Positions 1 to 6,972 of a stretch of 12,642 nucleotides of DNA are shown here, one piece after another; positions within the stretch are counted from its first letter, which is position 1, and every line of letters begins with the position of its first letter. Origin of the DNA: Bacillota bacterium (GTDB lineage Bacteria > Bacillota_C > Negativicutes > Sporomusales > Sporomusaceae); NCBI GenBank assembly GCA_023441125.1, contig JAEZQV010000294.1, positions 1 through 12,642 of the forward strand. Reading direction: 5' to 3'. A program made the translations under genes and the position numbers. Below the pieces are notes generated by a model, which worked only from the letters and a program-made list of their open reading frames with translations, did no database searches and was not told where the DNA came from.

Positions 1-1280
1 ATATGCACATGATTCTACTGGGCTTGATCATTCTGGTTTCCCTGTTAATCGCCAAAGTGGCTCACTACTATTCGGATTTTGCCGCTCCGGTTGCCGCCGG
101 CGCGCTCTTAACAGCGATATTGATTGACACCCGGGTCGGTTTGGTAATAAGCGTAATCATGTCGATGTTCTTCGGCGTTATTGTCGATCATGACCTCCGG
201 GCAGTCGCAACCGCACTTATGGGCGGCATGGCCGGTGTATTCAGTGTAACCAAGATGGCTCACGGCTACAGTCTTACCAAAGCGGGAGTTTCCATTGCCG
301 CCATTAACTTTCTGGTAATCGGCTCAACCGGGCTGCTTGAACAGATCGGCGGCACGGAAATACTTTGGCAGGGGCTGCTGGGCATCATTAGCGGCATAGC
401 CTCGGCCGTAATCACAACCGGGCTGCTGCCTTATCTTGAGCACGCCTTCAATATCACCACACCGATCAAGCTGTTGGACCTGGCCAAACCGAATCATCCG
501 CTTCTACAGCGTTTGCTGCTGGATGCACCCGGGACCTATCACCATAGTGTGCTTGTCGGTAATTTGGCGGAAACGGCGGCGGTTACCGTCGGGGCAGATC
601 CTGTGCTTGTCCGGGTGGGAGCCTATTATCACGACATCGGTAAAATTAAAAGGCCGTATTTCTTTATTGAAAATCAGGCCGGCTGTGAGAATCCGCATGA
701 TAAAATTGCCCCATCCTTAAGTACGCTGATTGTAACATCCCATATTAAAGACGGTCTGGATTTGTGCCGGGATTACAAACTGCCCCAAGTGATCACAGAC
801 ATTATTCAACAACATCACGGTACTACGCTGGTGTCTTATTTCTATAAGCGGGCTACTGAAAATGAACATGGCGAATGTATCATTGAAGCCGATTTCCGTT
901 ATGAAGGACCGACGCCGCAGACCAAGGAAGCTGCGCTGGTAATGCTGGCCGACGCGTGTGAGGCGGCAGTCCGGTCCATCAGCAAACCGAACGTAAACCG
1001 GATCGAGGCAACGGTTCGGAAAATTATCAGAGAAAGACTTCAGGAAGGGCAACTTGATGACTGTAATCTTACTTTGAAAGATCTTAAGGTGATCGGCGAT
1101 GTTTATATCAGGCTGTTGTCAAGCATGTTCCACACCCGTATTGAGTATCCTGAAGCTTTAAAGGAGCTTGAGAGGAGAAAACCCAAGAATGGAAATTGTA
1201 ATAAACAACCTGCAGGCAAAGATGACGATAACCCGGGAAATGGAACGAATGCTGACGCAAGTATTAAACAAAGCAGCTGA
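1..1280 (+). CDS. pgpH: Cyclic-di-AMP phosphodiesterase PgpH (7TM-HD family), 5'-truncated by window edge
   Basis: This is the C-terminal part of a membrane-anchored HD-domain phosphodiesterase that hydrolyses c-di-AMP (YqfF/PgpH family). The frame is open from the window edge, so the ATG at 3 is internal; the extracellular 7TMR-HDED domain and first helices are expected upstream. Counting from that Met, residues 1-145 hold about six hydrophobic helices. The HD domain follows from about 155, with His180/181, the metal-binding HDIGK motif at 210-214, His247 and HHGTT at 271-275. These are the family's metal ligands, so the enzyme looks intact. The last ~30 residues are Asn/Lys/Asp-rich and low complexity, and are encoded out of frame inside ybeY (92-nt overlap). 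The gene heads the pgpH-ybeY-dgkA-cdd-era operon. Confidence 0.95.
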   Translation, partial: MHMILLGLIILVSLLIAKVAHYYSDFAAPVAAGALLTAILIDTRVGLVISVIMSMFFGVIVDHDLRAVATALMGGMAGVFSVTKMAHGYSLTKAGVSIAAINFLVIGSTGLLEQIGGTEILWQGLLGIISGIASAVITTGLLPYLEHAFNITTPIKLLDLAKPNHPLLQRLLLDAPGTYHHSVLVGNLAETAAVTVGADPVLVRVGAYYHDIGKIKRPYFFIENQAGCENPHDKIAPSLSTLIVTSHIKDGLDLCRDYKLPQVITDIIQQHHGTTLVSYFYKRATENEHGECIIEADFRYEGPTPQTKEAALVMLADACEAAVRSISKPNVNRIEATVRKIIRERLQEGQLDDCNLTLKDLKVIGDVYIRLLSSMFHTRIEYPEALKELERRKPKNGNCNKQPAGKDDDNPGNGTNADASIKQSS

Positions 1281-1677
1281 AGTTTACGGTATAGAGCCTC
1301 AGGCTGAAGTCAGTGTGGTGCTGGCCGACGACGATTATATTCATCAGCTTAACCGCCAGTACCGGGGCAAGGACCGACCTACTGACGTGCTGTCATTTGC
1401 GATGAATGATCATTGTGCCGGCGAACATGAACCGGAAATTGCCGCAGCACCTGACGATAGCGAAATATTGCTTGGGGACATTGTCATTTCGCTGGAGACC
1501 ACGGCCCGGCAGGCAGAAGAGTTTGGCCATGGCCTGGAACGTGAACTGGCGTATCTGACTGTCCATGGCATGCTGCACCTCTTGGGCTATGACCATGAGG
1601 CAGAAGCGGAACGGGCCGAGATGCGGCAGGAAGAGGAGCATGTCCTGTCACTTCTCGGTATTACCCGTGAACTGTAG
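1189..1677 (+). CDS. ybeY: Endoribonuclease YbeY (16S rRNA maturation)
   Basis: YbeY is a zinc-dependent endoribonuclease involved in 16S rRNA 3'-end processing and 70S ribosome quality control in the cytoplasm. The 162-residue protein has the diagnostic H-x3-H-x5-H zinc motif in HGMLHLLGYDH, with His126, His130 and His136. The conserved T-D-V-L-S-F segment lies at 65-70. Residues 72-92 are an acidic, Ala/Glu/Asp-rich insertion before the conserved LGDIVIS strand. I chose ATG 1189 because AGAGGAG at 1171-1177 sits 11 nt upstream. An in-frame TTG at 1168 would overlap that ribosome site and add seven unlikely residues. The start lies inside the end of pgpH, and dgkA follows after only 9 nt, so the genes are probably co-translated. 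Confidence 0.95.
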   Translation: MEIVINNLQAKMTITREMERMLTQVLNKAAEVYGIEPQAEVSVVLADDDYIHQLNRQYRGKDRPTDVLSFAMNDHCAGEHEPEIAAAPDDSEILLGDIVISLETTARQAEEFGHGLERELAYLTVHGMLHLLGYDHEAEAERAEMRQEEEHVLSLLGITREL

Positions 1678-1686
1678 GCTGGCGGT

Positions 1687-2034
1687 ATGCGGAGCTTGCG
1701 TGCCTTTCAATATGCCATTGCCGGCATTGTGTATTGTTTCCGTAAGGAACGGAATCTGAAAATCCATGCAGTGGCCGCCATTGCGGCGCTCTGCCTGGCT
1801 TGGCGGCTGGAACTCAGCAAACTGGAGCTGGCTGTCATTTTGCTCTGTATCGCCGGTGTCATTGCCGCCGAGATTCTAAATACGGCTATTGAAGCGCTGG
1901 TTGATAAAGTATCGCCGGAGTTTCATCCGCTGGCCAAGGCTGCCAAAGATGCGGCGGCTGGCGCCGTGCTGATAAATGCTCTGGCGGCACTGATTGTAGG
2001 CTGCCTGTTGTTTGGGGATAAACTATTCAAATAG
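1687..2034 (+). CDS. dgkA: Undecaprenol/diacylglycerol kinase (DgkA family)
   Basis: This small integral membrane lipid kinase has 115 residues, typical for the family. In Firmicutes the family mainly phosphorylates undecaprenol (UdpK), feeding the lipid carrier for cell-wall and surface polysaccharide synthesis; undecaprenol as the substrate here is an inference from lineage. The family signature E-x2-N-T-A-I-E is at 62-69, followed by the AKDxAAGAV segment around 86-94. Three hydrophobic helices are visible, at about 28-40, 48-66 and 92-110. The start ATG 1687 has only a weak upstream GGCGG, which suggests coupling to ybeY, whose stop lies 9 nt upstream. Its position between ybeY and cdd matches the Bacillus order. 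It ends directly before the ribosome site of cdd. Confidence 0.93.
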   Translation: MRSLRAFQYAIAGIVYCFRKERNLKIHAVAAIAALCLAWRLELSKLELAVILLCIAGVIAAEILNTAIEALVDKVSPEFHPLAKAAKDAAAGAVLINALAALIVGCLLFGDKLFK

Positions 2035-2046
2035 GTGGGATACACG

Positions 2047-2448
2047 ATGGAAGAACTGGCTGAGGCTGCTTTAAAAGCTAGAGAATATGCCTATGTGCCT
2101 TATTCCAAATTTAAAGTGGGCGCTGCCGTCCGGGGCGGCAGCGGACAAATTTATACCGGCTGCAATATTGAGAATGCTTCTTACGGTCTCACAAATTGCG
2201 CCGAACGAACGGCCATTTTCAAAGCCATATCCGAAGGAGAGCAAGAACTTGTAGCGCTGGCGATTGTGGCCGACACCCCCGGACCGGTGTCTCCCTGTGG
2301 TGCTTGCCGGCAAGTCATGGCTGAATTTGGCATCCGGAAGATTACCTTGCTGAACGTAAAAGGTGATCAACGGACAGTTACGCTAGATGAACTTTTGCCC
2401 TATAGCTTTGCTAAAGATGATTTTGCTAAAGATGGTGATCGAAAATGA
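2047..2448 (+). CDS. cdd: Cytidine deaminase
   Basis: Cytidine deaminase converts cytidine and deoxycytidine to uridine and deoxyuridine in pyrimidine salvage. The 133-residue protein is the homotetrameric small form. Zinc and catalytic residues are visible: Cys51-Ala-Glu53 (Glu53 is the proton shuttle) and Pro83-Cys84-Gly-Ala-Cys87. The substrate segment GCNIENASYG lies at 38-47. I chose ATG 2047 because GGTGGGA at 2034-2040 lies 6 nt upstream; an in-frame GTG at 2035 is part of that ribosome site. The C-terminal tail carries a duplicated FAKDxFAKD from a 15-nt tandem repeat in the DNA. The stop codon overlaps the era start in an ATGA, a sign of translational coupling. Confidence 0.96.
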   Translation: MEELAEAALKAREYAYVPYSKFKVGAAVRGGSGQIYTGCNIENASYGLTNCAERTAIFKAISEGEQELVALAIVADTPGPVSPCGACRQVMAEFGIRKITLLNVKGDQRTVTLDELLPYSFAKDDFAKDGDRK

Positions 2449-3338
2449 ACAAAGAAAATTATAAATCCGGTTTTGTCGCTGTGATTGGCCGGCCTAATGT
2501 GGGGAAATCGACACTGATGAATAACCTGATCGGCCAAAAAGTGGCGATTATGTCGGACAAGCCGCAGACGACCAGGAATAAGATCATGGGTGTGCTTACG
2601 CAGGAAGATGCGCAGATTCTATTTATTGACACGCCGGGCATCCACAAGCCCAAGCATAAACTGGGCGAGTATATGGTAAAAGAAGCGGAAGGCTCGCTGC
2701 GCGAAGTGGACGTCATTTTATTTGTTGTTGACGTAACGGCCGAAATGGGGCCGGGTGAACGCTATATACTGGATAATCTGGCGAATGTCCGCACGCCTGT
2801 TATTTTAACCGTAAATAAAATAGACCGGATTGCCAAACAGGATTTATTGCCTATTATCGAAAAATACACTGCGCAGTTTCCGTTTGCTGCCGTTGTGCCT
2901 ATTTCGGCCCTGGATCACACGAATTTTCCCGGTTTGATTGCCGAAATAAAATCTTATCTGGAACCGGGCCCGCAGTACTACCCGGAGGATATGATTACCG
3001 ACCAGCCTGAGCGGCTGGTTATTGCCGAATTGATCCGGGAAAAAGTATTGCACCTGACGAAAGAAGAAATTCCCCATGCCATACTTGTTGACATTGAGGA
3101 AATCACAACCAGACCCAATGATGATCTGTATGTCAGGGCAGTTATCTATGTTGAACGGGACTCGCAAAAAGGCATTGTCATTGGCGCCGGCGGCCGCCTG
3201 CTCAAAGATATCGGCCGTCTGGCCCGGGCCGATATAGAAAGCCTGCTGGGTTCCAAAGTGTATCTCGACCTGTGGGTCAAAGTCAAAAAAGATTGGCGTA
3301 ACCGGGCCAATGTTCTAAAAAGCTTTGGTTTTGAATAA
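2445..3338 (+). CDS. era: GTPase Era (ribosome assembly)
   Basis: Era is an essential GTPase that binds the 3' end of 16S rRNA and helps 30S maturation at the inner face of the membrane. The 297-residue protein has all GTPase motifs: G1 GRPNVGKST at 15-23, G2 in QTTRNK at 41-46, G3 DTPGIH at 62-67, G4 NKID at 124-127 and G5 SAL at 154-156. The C-terminal KH RNA-binding domain is recognisable by VIGAGGRLLKDIG around 245-257 and ends in a VKVKKDWR segment. Start ATG 2445 overlaps the cdd stop (ATGA), with GGTGAT as a modest ribosome site. Era works in the same rRNA maturation process as YbeY in this operon. It is the last gene before a hairpin terminator. Confidence 0.98.
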   Translation: MNKENYKSGFVAVIGRPNVGKSTLMNNLIGQKVAIMSDKPQTTRNKIMGVLTQEDAQILFIDTPGIHKPKHKLGEYMVKEAEGSLREVDVILFVVDVTAEMGPGERYILDNLANVRTPVILTVNKIDRIAKQDLLPIIEKYTAQFPFAAVVPISALDHTNFPGLIAEIKSYLEPGPQYYPEDMITDQPERLVIAELIREKVLHLTKEEIPHAILVDIEEITTRPNDDLYVRAVIYVERDSQKGIVIGAGGRLLKDIGRLARADIESLLGSKVYLDLWVKVKKDWRNRANVLKSFGFE

Positions 3339-3357
3339 ACATACATTTCCGAAAGTA

Positions 3358-3390
3358 AGGCTACCGCTAGGGCGGTAGCCTGCTTCCTTT
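3358..3390 (+). terminator. Probable terminator after era
   Basis: A perfect 10-bp GC-rich stem (AGGCTACCGC at 3358-3367 with GCGGTAGCCT at 3372-3381) encloses a 4-nt loop. It is followed by the pyrimidine-rich TGCTTCCTTTCC, not a clean T-run. It sits 20 nt after the era stop and before the next promoter, so it most likely ends the pgpH-era operon. Termination may be incomplete because the U-tract is weak. Confidence 0.65.
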
Positions 3391-3420
3391 CCAGGGATTA
3401 GCTGCCAACAGGAACTTATA

Positions 3421-3449
3421 TTGACCAACAGTGCACTTAATGGTATCAT
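3421..3449 (+). promoter_or_regulatory. Sigma-A-type promoter for DUF502-CNNM unit
   Basis: TTGACC at 3421-3426 and TATCAT at 3444-3449 are separated by exactly 17 nt, a good match to the vegetative -35/-10 consensus. Transcription would start near 3456, giving an untranslated leader of only about a dozen bases. The ribosome site GAGAGGTG would then lie almost at the 5' end of the mRNA. Its place directly after the era terminator supports a new transcription unit. Confidence 0.6.
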
Positions 3450-3468
3450 TTGTAAGAGAGGTGAATTA

Positions 3469-4053
3469 ATGAAGTTGGTTTCCAAATATTTTATAAACGG
3501 CCTGATCGTTATTGTGCCCATCGCCATCACCGCATTTGTTATTGTTTATATTTTTGCATTTACCGAACGTTTGCTGGGGCAGTATCTGCCTGTGCATTTT
3601 CCCGGTCTGTCGCTGGTTGTTGTATTATTATTAATCGTATTGGTAGGCTGGCTGTCGTCCCACTGGCTCCTGAAAAAATTGCTTGGCTATGGGGAGCGGC
3701 TGGTTGGTTCAATCCCGGTTGTAAAGTTTATTTATAATAGTGTTAAGCAATTATCAACGGCAGTATTTGAATCGCAGAAGCTCCTGCAGAATGCCGTTTT
3801 GGTCCCATATCCGCATCCCGGAGTGAAAGCGCTGGGCTTTGTAATGCCTGAATTATCGGCGCCGCTGGCCGGACAATTCGACGAGGAGCATGTCTGTGTG
3901 TTTGTGCCTATGAGCTTAAATCTGACTGCAGGCTTTAATATTATCCTGCCCAGACGGGACATAATACCTTTAGAAGTAACAAGTGAAAGCGCATTGCAAT
4001 ATGTTATTACTGCCGGGGCTATTATGCCGCGCAGTAATGATTCCAATAACTAG
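3469..4053 (+). CDS. DUF502 family membrane protein
   Basis: This 194-residue protein belongs to the DUF502 membrane protein family; its molecular function is not established. Two hydrophobic segments at the N-terminus (about 8-30 and 44-65, the latter rich in Leu/Val) form a membrane hairpin. A conserved-looking region IPVVKFIYNSVKQLSTAV follows, then a soluble beta-rich part with VPYPHPG and the FVPMSLNLTAGF segment typical of the family. The start is ATG 3469, with GAGAGGTG ending 5 nt upstream. An in-frame TTG at 3421 lies inside the promoter and is rejected. The end overlaps or abuts the next gene, so the two membrane proteins are probably made together. Era and recO are normally close neighbours, so this pair is an insertion relative to Bacillus. 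Confidence 0.9.
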   Translation: MKLVSKYFINGLIVIVPIAITAFVIVYIFAFTERLLGQYLPVHFPGLSLVVVLLLIVLVGWLSSHWLLKKLLGYGERLVGSIPVVKFIYNSVKQLSTAVFESQKLLQNAVLVPYPHPGVKALGFVMPELSAPLAGQFDEEHVCVFVPMSLNLTAGFNIILPRRDIIPLEVTSESALQYVITAGAIMPRSNDSNN

Positions 4054-5404
4054 GGAGAGATGCTTTATCGATTCGCCTTTATTCAGTTTGGTAAAACTGG
4101 CGGCCGCCATGTTTCTGGTTTTATTCAATGCTTTTTTTGTGGTGGCCGAGTTTGCATTGGTCAAAATACGCAAAACTAGGCTGGAAGAATTAGCCCATCA
4201 GGGAAACAGCCGGGCTCAGCTTGCTTTAAAAGTAGTGGGTTCGTTTGATACCTATCTGGGCGCAACTCAACTGGGTATTACCTTGGCGTCCCTGGCGCTT
4301 GGCTGGCTTGGTGAACCTGCCGTCTCCTCCTTGCTGGAACCGGTTTTAATGAATTATACGCCGGTGCCGGAGTGGCTGCTGTCCACTATCAGTGTGGCCC
4401 TCGGTTTTATCATTATTACCTTTCTTCATATTGTACTGGGCGAACTTGTGCCCAAATCAATGGCGATTCAAAGAACAGAAGGGCTGGCCCTGGCCTGTGT
4501 ATGGCCGCTGTATATATTTCATAAGCTTGGCTATCCTGTAATATTGCTATTCAATCGCACCGCCAAGGCAATATTGGGAGGAATGGGCATTCAGGCCGCA
4601 AATCAGGCCGACCTTACCCATTCTGAAGAAGAACTGCGGATGATTGTGAGCGCCAGCCATCGCGGCGGCGTATTAAACCAGATGGAAAGCGAACTAATTG
4701 ACAACGTTTTCGATTTTGCTGACCGGTTGGCCCGGGAAATCATGGTCCCGCGGCAGGATATGATCTGTTTATTTGCGGATGACTCCTTTGAAGAAAACAT
4801 GCGGGTGGTACGGGAAACAGGCCACACGCGATATCCACTTTGCATTGAAGATAAGGACCATATCATTGGCATGGTTCATATTCGCGATTTAATGGATTTT
4901 GATATATGCGCGCCCGGTGAGCGCGATTTAACCAGTATTGTCCGTGAAATACTGGTAGTGCCGGAAAGCATGTCGGTAGCCCATTTGCTGCAGGTCATGC
5001 GGCGTAAGCGTACCCATCTTTCCGTAGTTGCCGATGAATACGGGGGAACAGCCGGTTTGGTGGCGCTGGAAGATATCATCGAAGAAATTGTCGGGGAAAT
5101 CCAGGACGAACATGATGAGATTGAGGATATTGAAATACAGCGGCTGCCTGACGGAACGTATGAGTTTGACGGCGGGGTGCTGTTAGATGATGTGACAGAG
5201 CTTTTAAATATCCGTCTGGAGGACCACGATGAAGATACGCTTGGCGGTTATATATTCGGCATGCTGGGCCGACGGCCGGAAACGGCGGATAAGGTAAATA
5301 TCGGGGATTATTCTTTTGAAGTGCTCCGTGTCAATGGTTTTAGAATTGTAAGAGTTAAGGCTGTTCCGCTGATTCCACCGCAAGAAGCAGCGGAATCAGC
5401 TTAA
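4037..5404 (+). CDS. CNNM/CorC-type hemolysin-family membrane protein with CBS pair
   Basis: This is a DUF21/CNNM-CBS-CorC protein (HlyC/CorC, YhdP/YugS-like), a family linked to Mg2+ or other cation export. In order: a DUF21 membrane domain with about four helices (about 14-30, 70-90, 110-130, 145-165), including the conserved FNAFFVVAEFALV and VLGELVPKS segments; two CBS domains that begin with the REIMVPRQDM motif and include DEYGGTAGLV; and a C-terminal CorC_HlyC domain with DTLGGYIFGMLGR. The start is unclear. ATG 4037 (455 residues) has no ribosome site, whereas AGGGAGAG at 4052-4059 best serves an in-frame ATC at 4067, where the family's usual N-terminus (x-D-S-P-L) would begin. The coordinates use ATG 4037 as the nearest standard codon. 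The family call is sure; transport specificity is not. Confidence 0.92.
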   Translation: MIPITRERCFIDSPLFSLVKLAAAMFLVLFNAFFVVAEFALVKIRKTRLEELAHQGNSRAQLALKVVGSFDTYLGATQLGITLASLALGWLGEPAVSSLLEPVLMNYTPVPEWLLSTISVALGFIIITFLHIVLGELVPKSMAIQRTEGLALACVWPLYIFHKLGYPVILLFNRTAKAILGGMGIQAANQADLTHSEEELRMIVSASHRGGVLNQMESELIDNVFDFADRLAREIMVPRQDMICLFADDSFEENMRVVRETGHTRYPLCIEDKDHIIGMVHIRDLMDFDICAPGERDLTSIVREILVVPESMSVAHLLQVMRRKRTHLSVVADEYGGTAGLVALEDIIEEIVGEIQDEHDEIEDIEIQRLPDGTYEFDGGVLLDDVTELLNIRLEDHDEDTLGGYIFGMLGRRPETADKVNIGDYSFEVLRVNGFRIVRVKAVPLIPPQEAAESA

Positions 5405-5444
5405 GGAACTTTTGCCGGGAACTTTTTTTCTGGTTAAGGGCAAC

Positions 5445-5490
5445 CACGGCTTACGCTCTCATTCAAGGCCTGACGCAAGCCGTGTTTTCT
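5445..5490 (+). repeat. Palindromic repeat copy 1, terminator-like
   Basis: The arms CACGGCTT (5445-5452) and AAGCCGTG (5477-5484) form a perfect 8-bp stem. An A-C mismatch and a CG/CG continuation follow, around an 18-nt loop, and TTTTCT comes directly after the hairpin. A closely related element lies inverted at 11746-11789, with 30 of 38 hairpin bases identical plus the same TTTTCT tail. In this position it probably terminates transcription from the CNNM gene. Just upstream, GGAACTTTT is repeated at 5405 and 5418. The pair suggests a dispersed REP-like family. Confidence 0.6.
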
Positions 5491-5545
5491 GTATGGTATG
5501 TGGCTAATCCTGCTTGTCAATAAAAGTGTGAAGGGATGATGTCGA

Positions 5546-5731
5546 GTGTTATTACGGGAAACAATGTGGGAGATTTTTTCAAGTACCGGTAATATCGATG
5601 CTTACCTTGCCTATCGTGCTTGTTTGGATTGTTGTATGGACCCATCCGAATCAGCGGATGAAACCACAGAACAGGTAACAGTTCGGGAATTTTTTGCAAA
5701 AAATATGTTGAGTGAGGTTAGATGGCACTAG
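5546..5731 (+). CDS. yqzL: YqzL-like small protein
   Basis: This 61-residue protein resembles the YqzL family, short proteins of unknown function usually encoded just upstream of recO in Firmicutes. The recognisable core is W-E-I-F-S-S-T-G-N-I-D-A-Y-L-A-Y near residues 8-23. The start is GTG 5546, with AAGGGATG at 5531-5538 as its ribosome site. An ATG at 5564 is a weaker alternative that would begin right before the core. The gene ends 10 nt inside recO, so the two are probably translationally coupled. The tail after the core is longer than I recall for YqzL and holds Cys26, Cys29 and Cys30 in a C-x2-CC cluster, then an acidic stretch. The family call rests on the short core motif and location. 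Confidence 0.75.
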   Translation: MLLRETMWEIFSSTGNIDAYLAYRACLDCCMDPSESADETTEQVTVREFFAKNMLSEVRWH

Positions 5732-6462
5732 AATATCAGACGGAAGCCATTCTGTTGACGGCGCGCGACTGGGGCGCCGCCGACAGAGTGGTCACTTTAT
5801 TTTCCCGTGAATTCGGCATAGTGACGTTCATGGCCTATGGTGCCCGCAAGGCCAAGAGTAAACTAGGCGGCAGCCTGCAGGCCTTTACTCATTTACACCT
5901 GGCGATAGGTTGCGGTAAAGGTATGGACTCTATCAAGCAATGCGAAGTGCAAACCTCTTTCCGGGAGATCCGGGAAGATTTGACCAGGCTGGCCTATGCG
6001 AACTTCATTGCGGAACTGACAACAGGATTATGGCCCGAACACCAGGCTGAGGAAGAAGTATATAACAGACTGCTGGCCATTTTAGGCCTGCTGGCTGTAC
6101 GCAATCCGCGCATCGCCGCGCTGGTAGGCGCCTGGCAGCTTATGGTGCTGGCCGGTTTTCAGCCGGAGTACAGATTATGCGCCCTCTGTGGACGAAAGCT
6201 GGCTTTGCCGGCCGGCTTCAGCTACGCCGCCGGCGGCGGACTCTGCGCCCAGTGCAACGCCCCGGACAGTATGGCCTTTAATCAGTCCGACCAGGAGTTT
6301 TTACATCAGCTGCTTACTGTTGATATAAATAATCCCGGACACTTTGCCGTTAGCGCCAAAATTCTGGCCAGCGCGGAAAAGTTACTGTATGGCTTTGTGC
6401 GCCATCAATTGGAACGCCCACTAAAATCCCTGGCTTTTATTGATCAGATTAATGCCTTGTAA
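5722..6462 (+). CDS. recO: DNA repair protein RecO
   Basis: RecO is the recombination mediator that, with RecR, loads RecA onto SSB-coated single-stranded DNA in RecF-pathway repair, and anneals complementary strands. The 246-residue length is typical. The N-terminal OB-fold spans about 1-80, with the family's EAILL and FSREFG-I-V segments and basic GARKAKSK at 40-47. The helical domain follows, with a four-Cys zinc site at Cys153-x2-Cys156 and Cys175-x2-Cys178, the form common in Gram-positive RecO. Start ATG 5722 has GAGG at 5714-5717 and overlaps the yqzL-like gene by 10 nt. In Firmicutes recO commonly sits between era and glyQ, as here. Confidence 0.96.
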   Translation: MALEYQTEAILLTARDWGAADRVVTLFSREFGIVTFMAYGARKAKSKLGGSLQAFTHLHLAIGCGKGMDSIKQCEVQTSFREIREDLTRLAYANFIAELTTGLWPEHQAEEEVYNRLLAILGLLAVRNPRIAALVGAWQLMVLAGFQPEYRLCALCGRKLALPAGFSYAAGGGLCAQCNAPDSMAFNQSDQEFLHQLLTVDINNPGHFAVSAKILASAEKLLYGFVRHQLERPLKSLAFIDQINAL

Positions 6463-6485
6463 CGCGGGAATAACTATTGTATACA
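6457..6485 (+). promoter_or_regulatory. Possible promoter for the DUF4342 gene
   Basis: TTGTAA at 6457-6462, overlapping the recO stop, and TATACA at 6480-6485 are 17 nt apart. Both hexamers match the consensus only partly (about four of six bases in -10). The 60-nt recO-DUF4342 gap has no terminator, so read-through from recO is also possible. Confidence 0.35.
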
Positions 6486-6522
6486 CAGGGCAAACTAACG
6501 CAAAAAACGGAGGTTTACAGTC

Positions 6523-6969
6523 ATGGAAATTGACCTCGAAAAGATCGATTTAATTCGCGAACGTACAGGGGTTACCTATCGTGAGGCCAAGGAAGCTTTG
6601 GAGCGCAATCAAGGCCAGGTGATTGACACTTTGATTGAGCTTGAGGAAAGAAGTAAAACAGGTACTAAATGGACGGAAGAGTTTTCCGTGCGGTCCACGG
6701 AAGTCATTGATAAAGTGAAAGAATTGATCCGGGAAGGCAATGTTAATAAAATCCGGGTAAAACATGAAGGCCGAGTGCTGGCGGAGATTCCGGTGGCCCT
6801 GGGGGCCATCGGGGCCGTAGTTTTACCCCAGCTTGCCGCTTTGGGTGTACTGGTGGCGGTATTTAAGCGCTGCACCATCGAAGTAGTCCGTCAGGACCCC
6901 GAAGAAACCGGCGGCGAACAGGCAGAAGCCGATAAGGCAGAGGATAACTTTCCCAGAGATATATATTAG
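6523..6969 (+). CDS. UBA-like plus DUF4342 domain protein
   Basis: This 148-residue protein has an N-terminal UBA-like three-helix domain (about 4-42) similar to that of elongation factor Ts, seen in the ERTGVTYREAKEALE and VIDTLIELEE segments. A DUF4342 region follows from about 50 to 122. It starts with WTEEFSVRSTEVIDKVKELI, continues with a strand-rich part, and holds a hydrophobic stretch rich in Ala/Val/Leu at about 90-114 that may embed in or cross the membrane. The last ~25 residues are acidic and likely disordered. The start ATG 6523 has a good GGAGGT 8 nt upstream. The family's function is unknown. Its neighbour downstream is the glycyl-tRNA synthetase leader; whether the UBA-like part links it to translation is speculation. 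Confidence 0.88.
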   Translation: MEIDLEKIDLIRERTGVTYREAKEALERNQGQVIDTLIELEERSKTGTKWTEEFSVRSTEVIDKVKELIREGNVNKIRVKHEGRVLAEIPVALGAIGAVVLPQLAALGVLVAVFKRCTIEVVRQDPEETGGEQAEADKAEDNFPRDIY

Positions 6970-6972
6970 TAT

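Noticed and set aside
717..1052. Open frame of 111 codons on the minus strand
   Set aside because: It lies fully inside the conserved PgpH HD domain, has no ribosome site, and resembles no family I know.
1168..1188. TTG at 1168 as the ybeY start
   Set aside because: It overlaps the ribosome site that serves ATG 1189 and adds residues not expected for YbeY.
3421..3468. Upstream TTG start of the DUF502 gene
   Set aside because: The TTG is part of the -35 hexamer; ATG 3469 has the ribosome site and begins the usual hydrophobic N-terminus.
4060..4173. Short frame starting at ATG 4060 after the AGGGAGAG site
   Set aside because: It is out of frame with the CNNM protein, the ribosome site is too close, and it stops after about 38 codons without a recognisable product.
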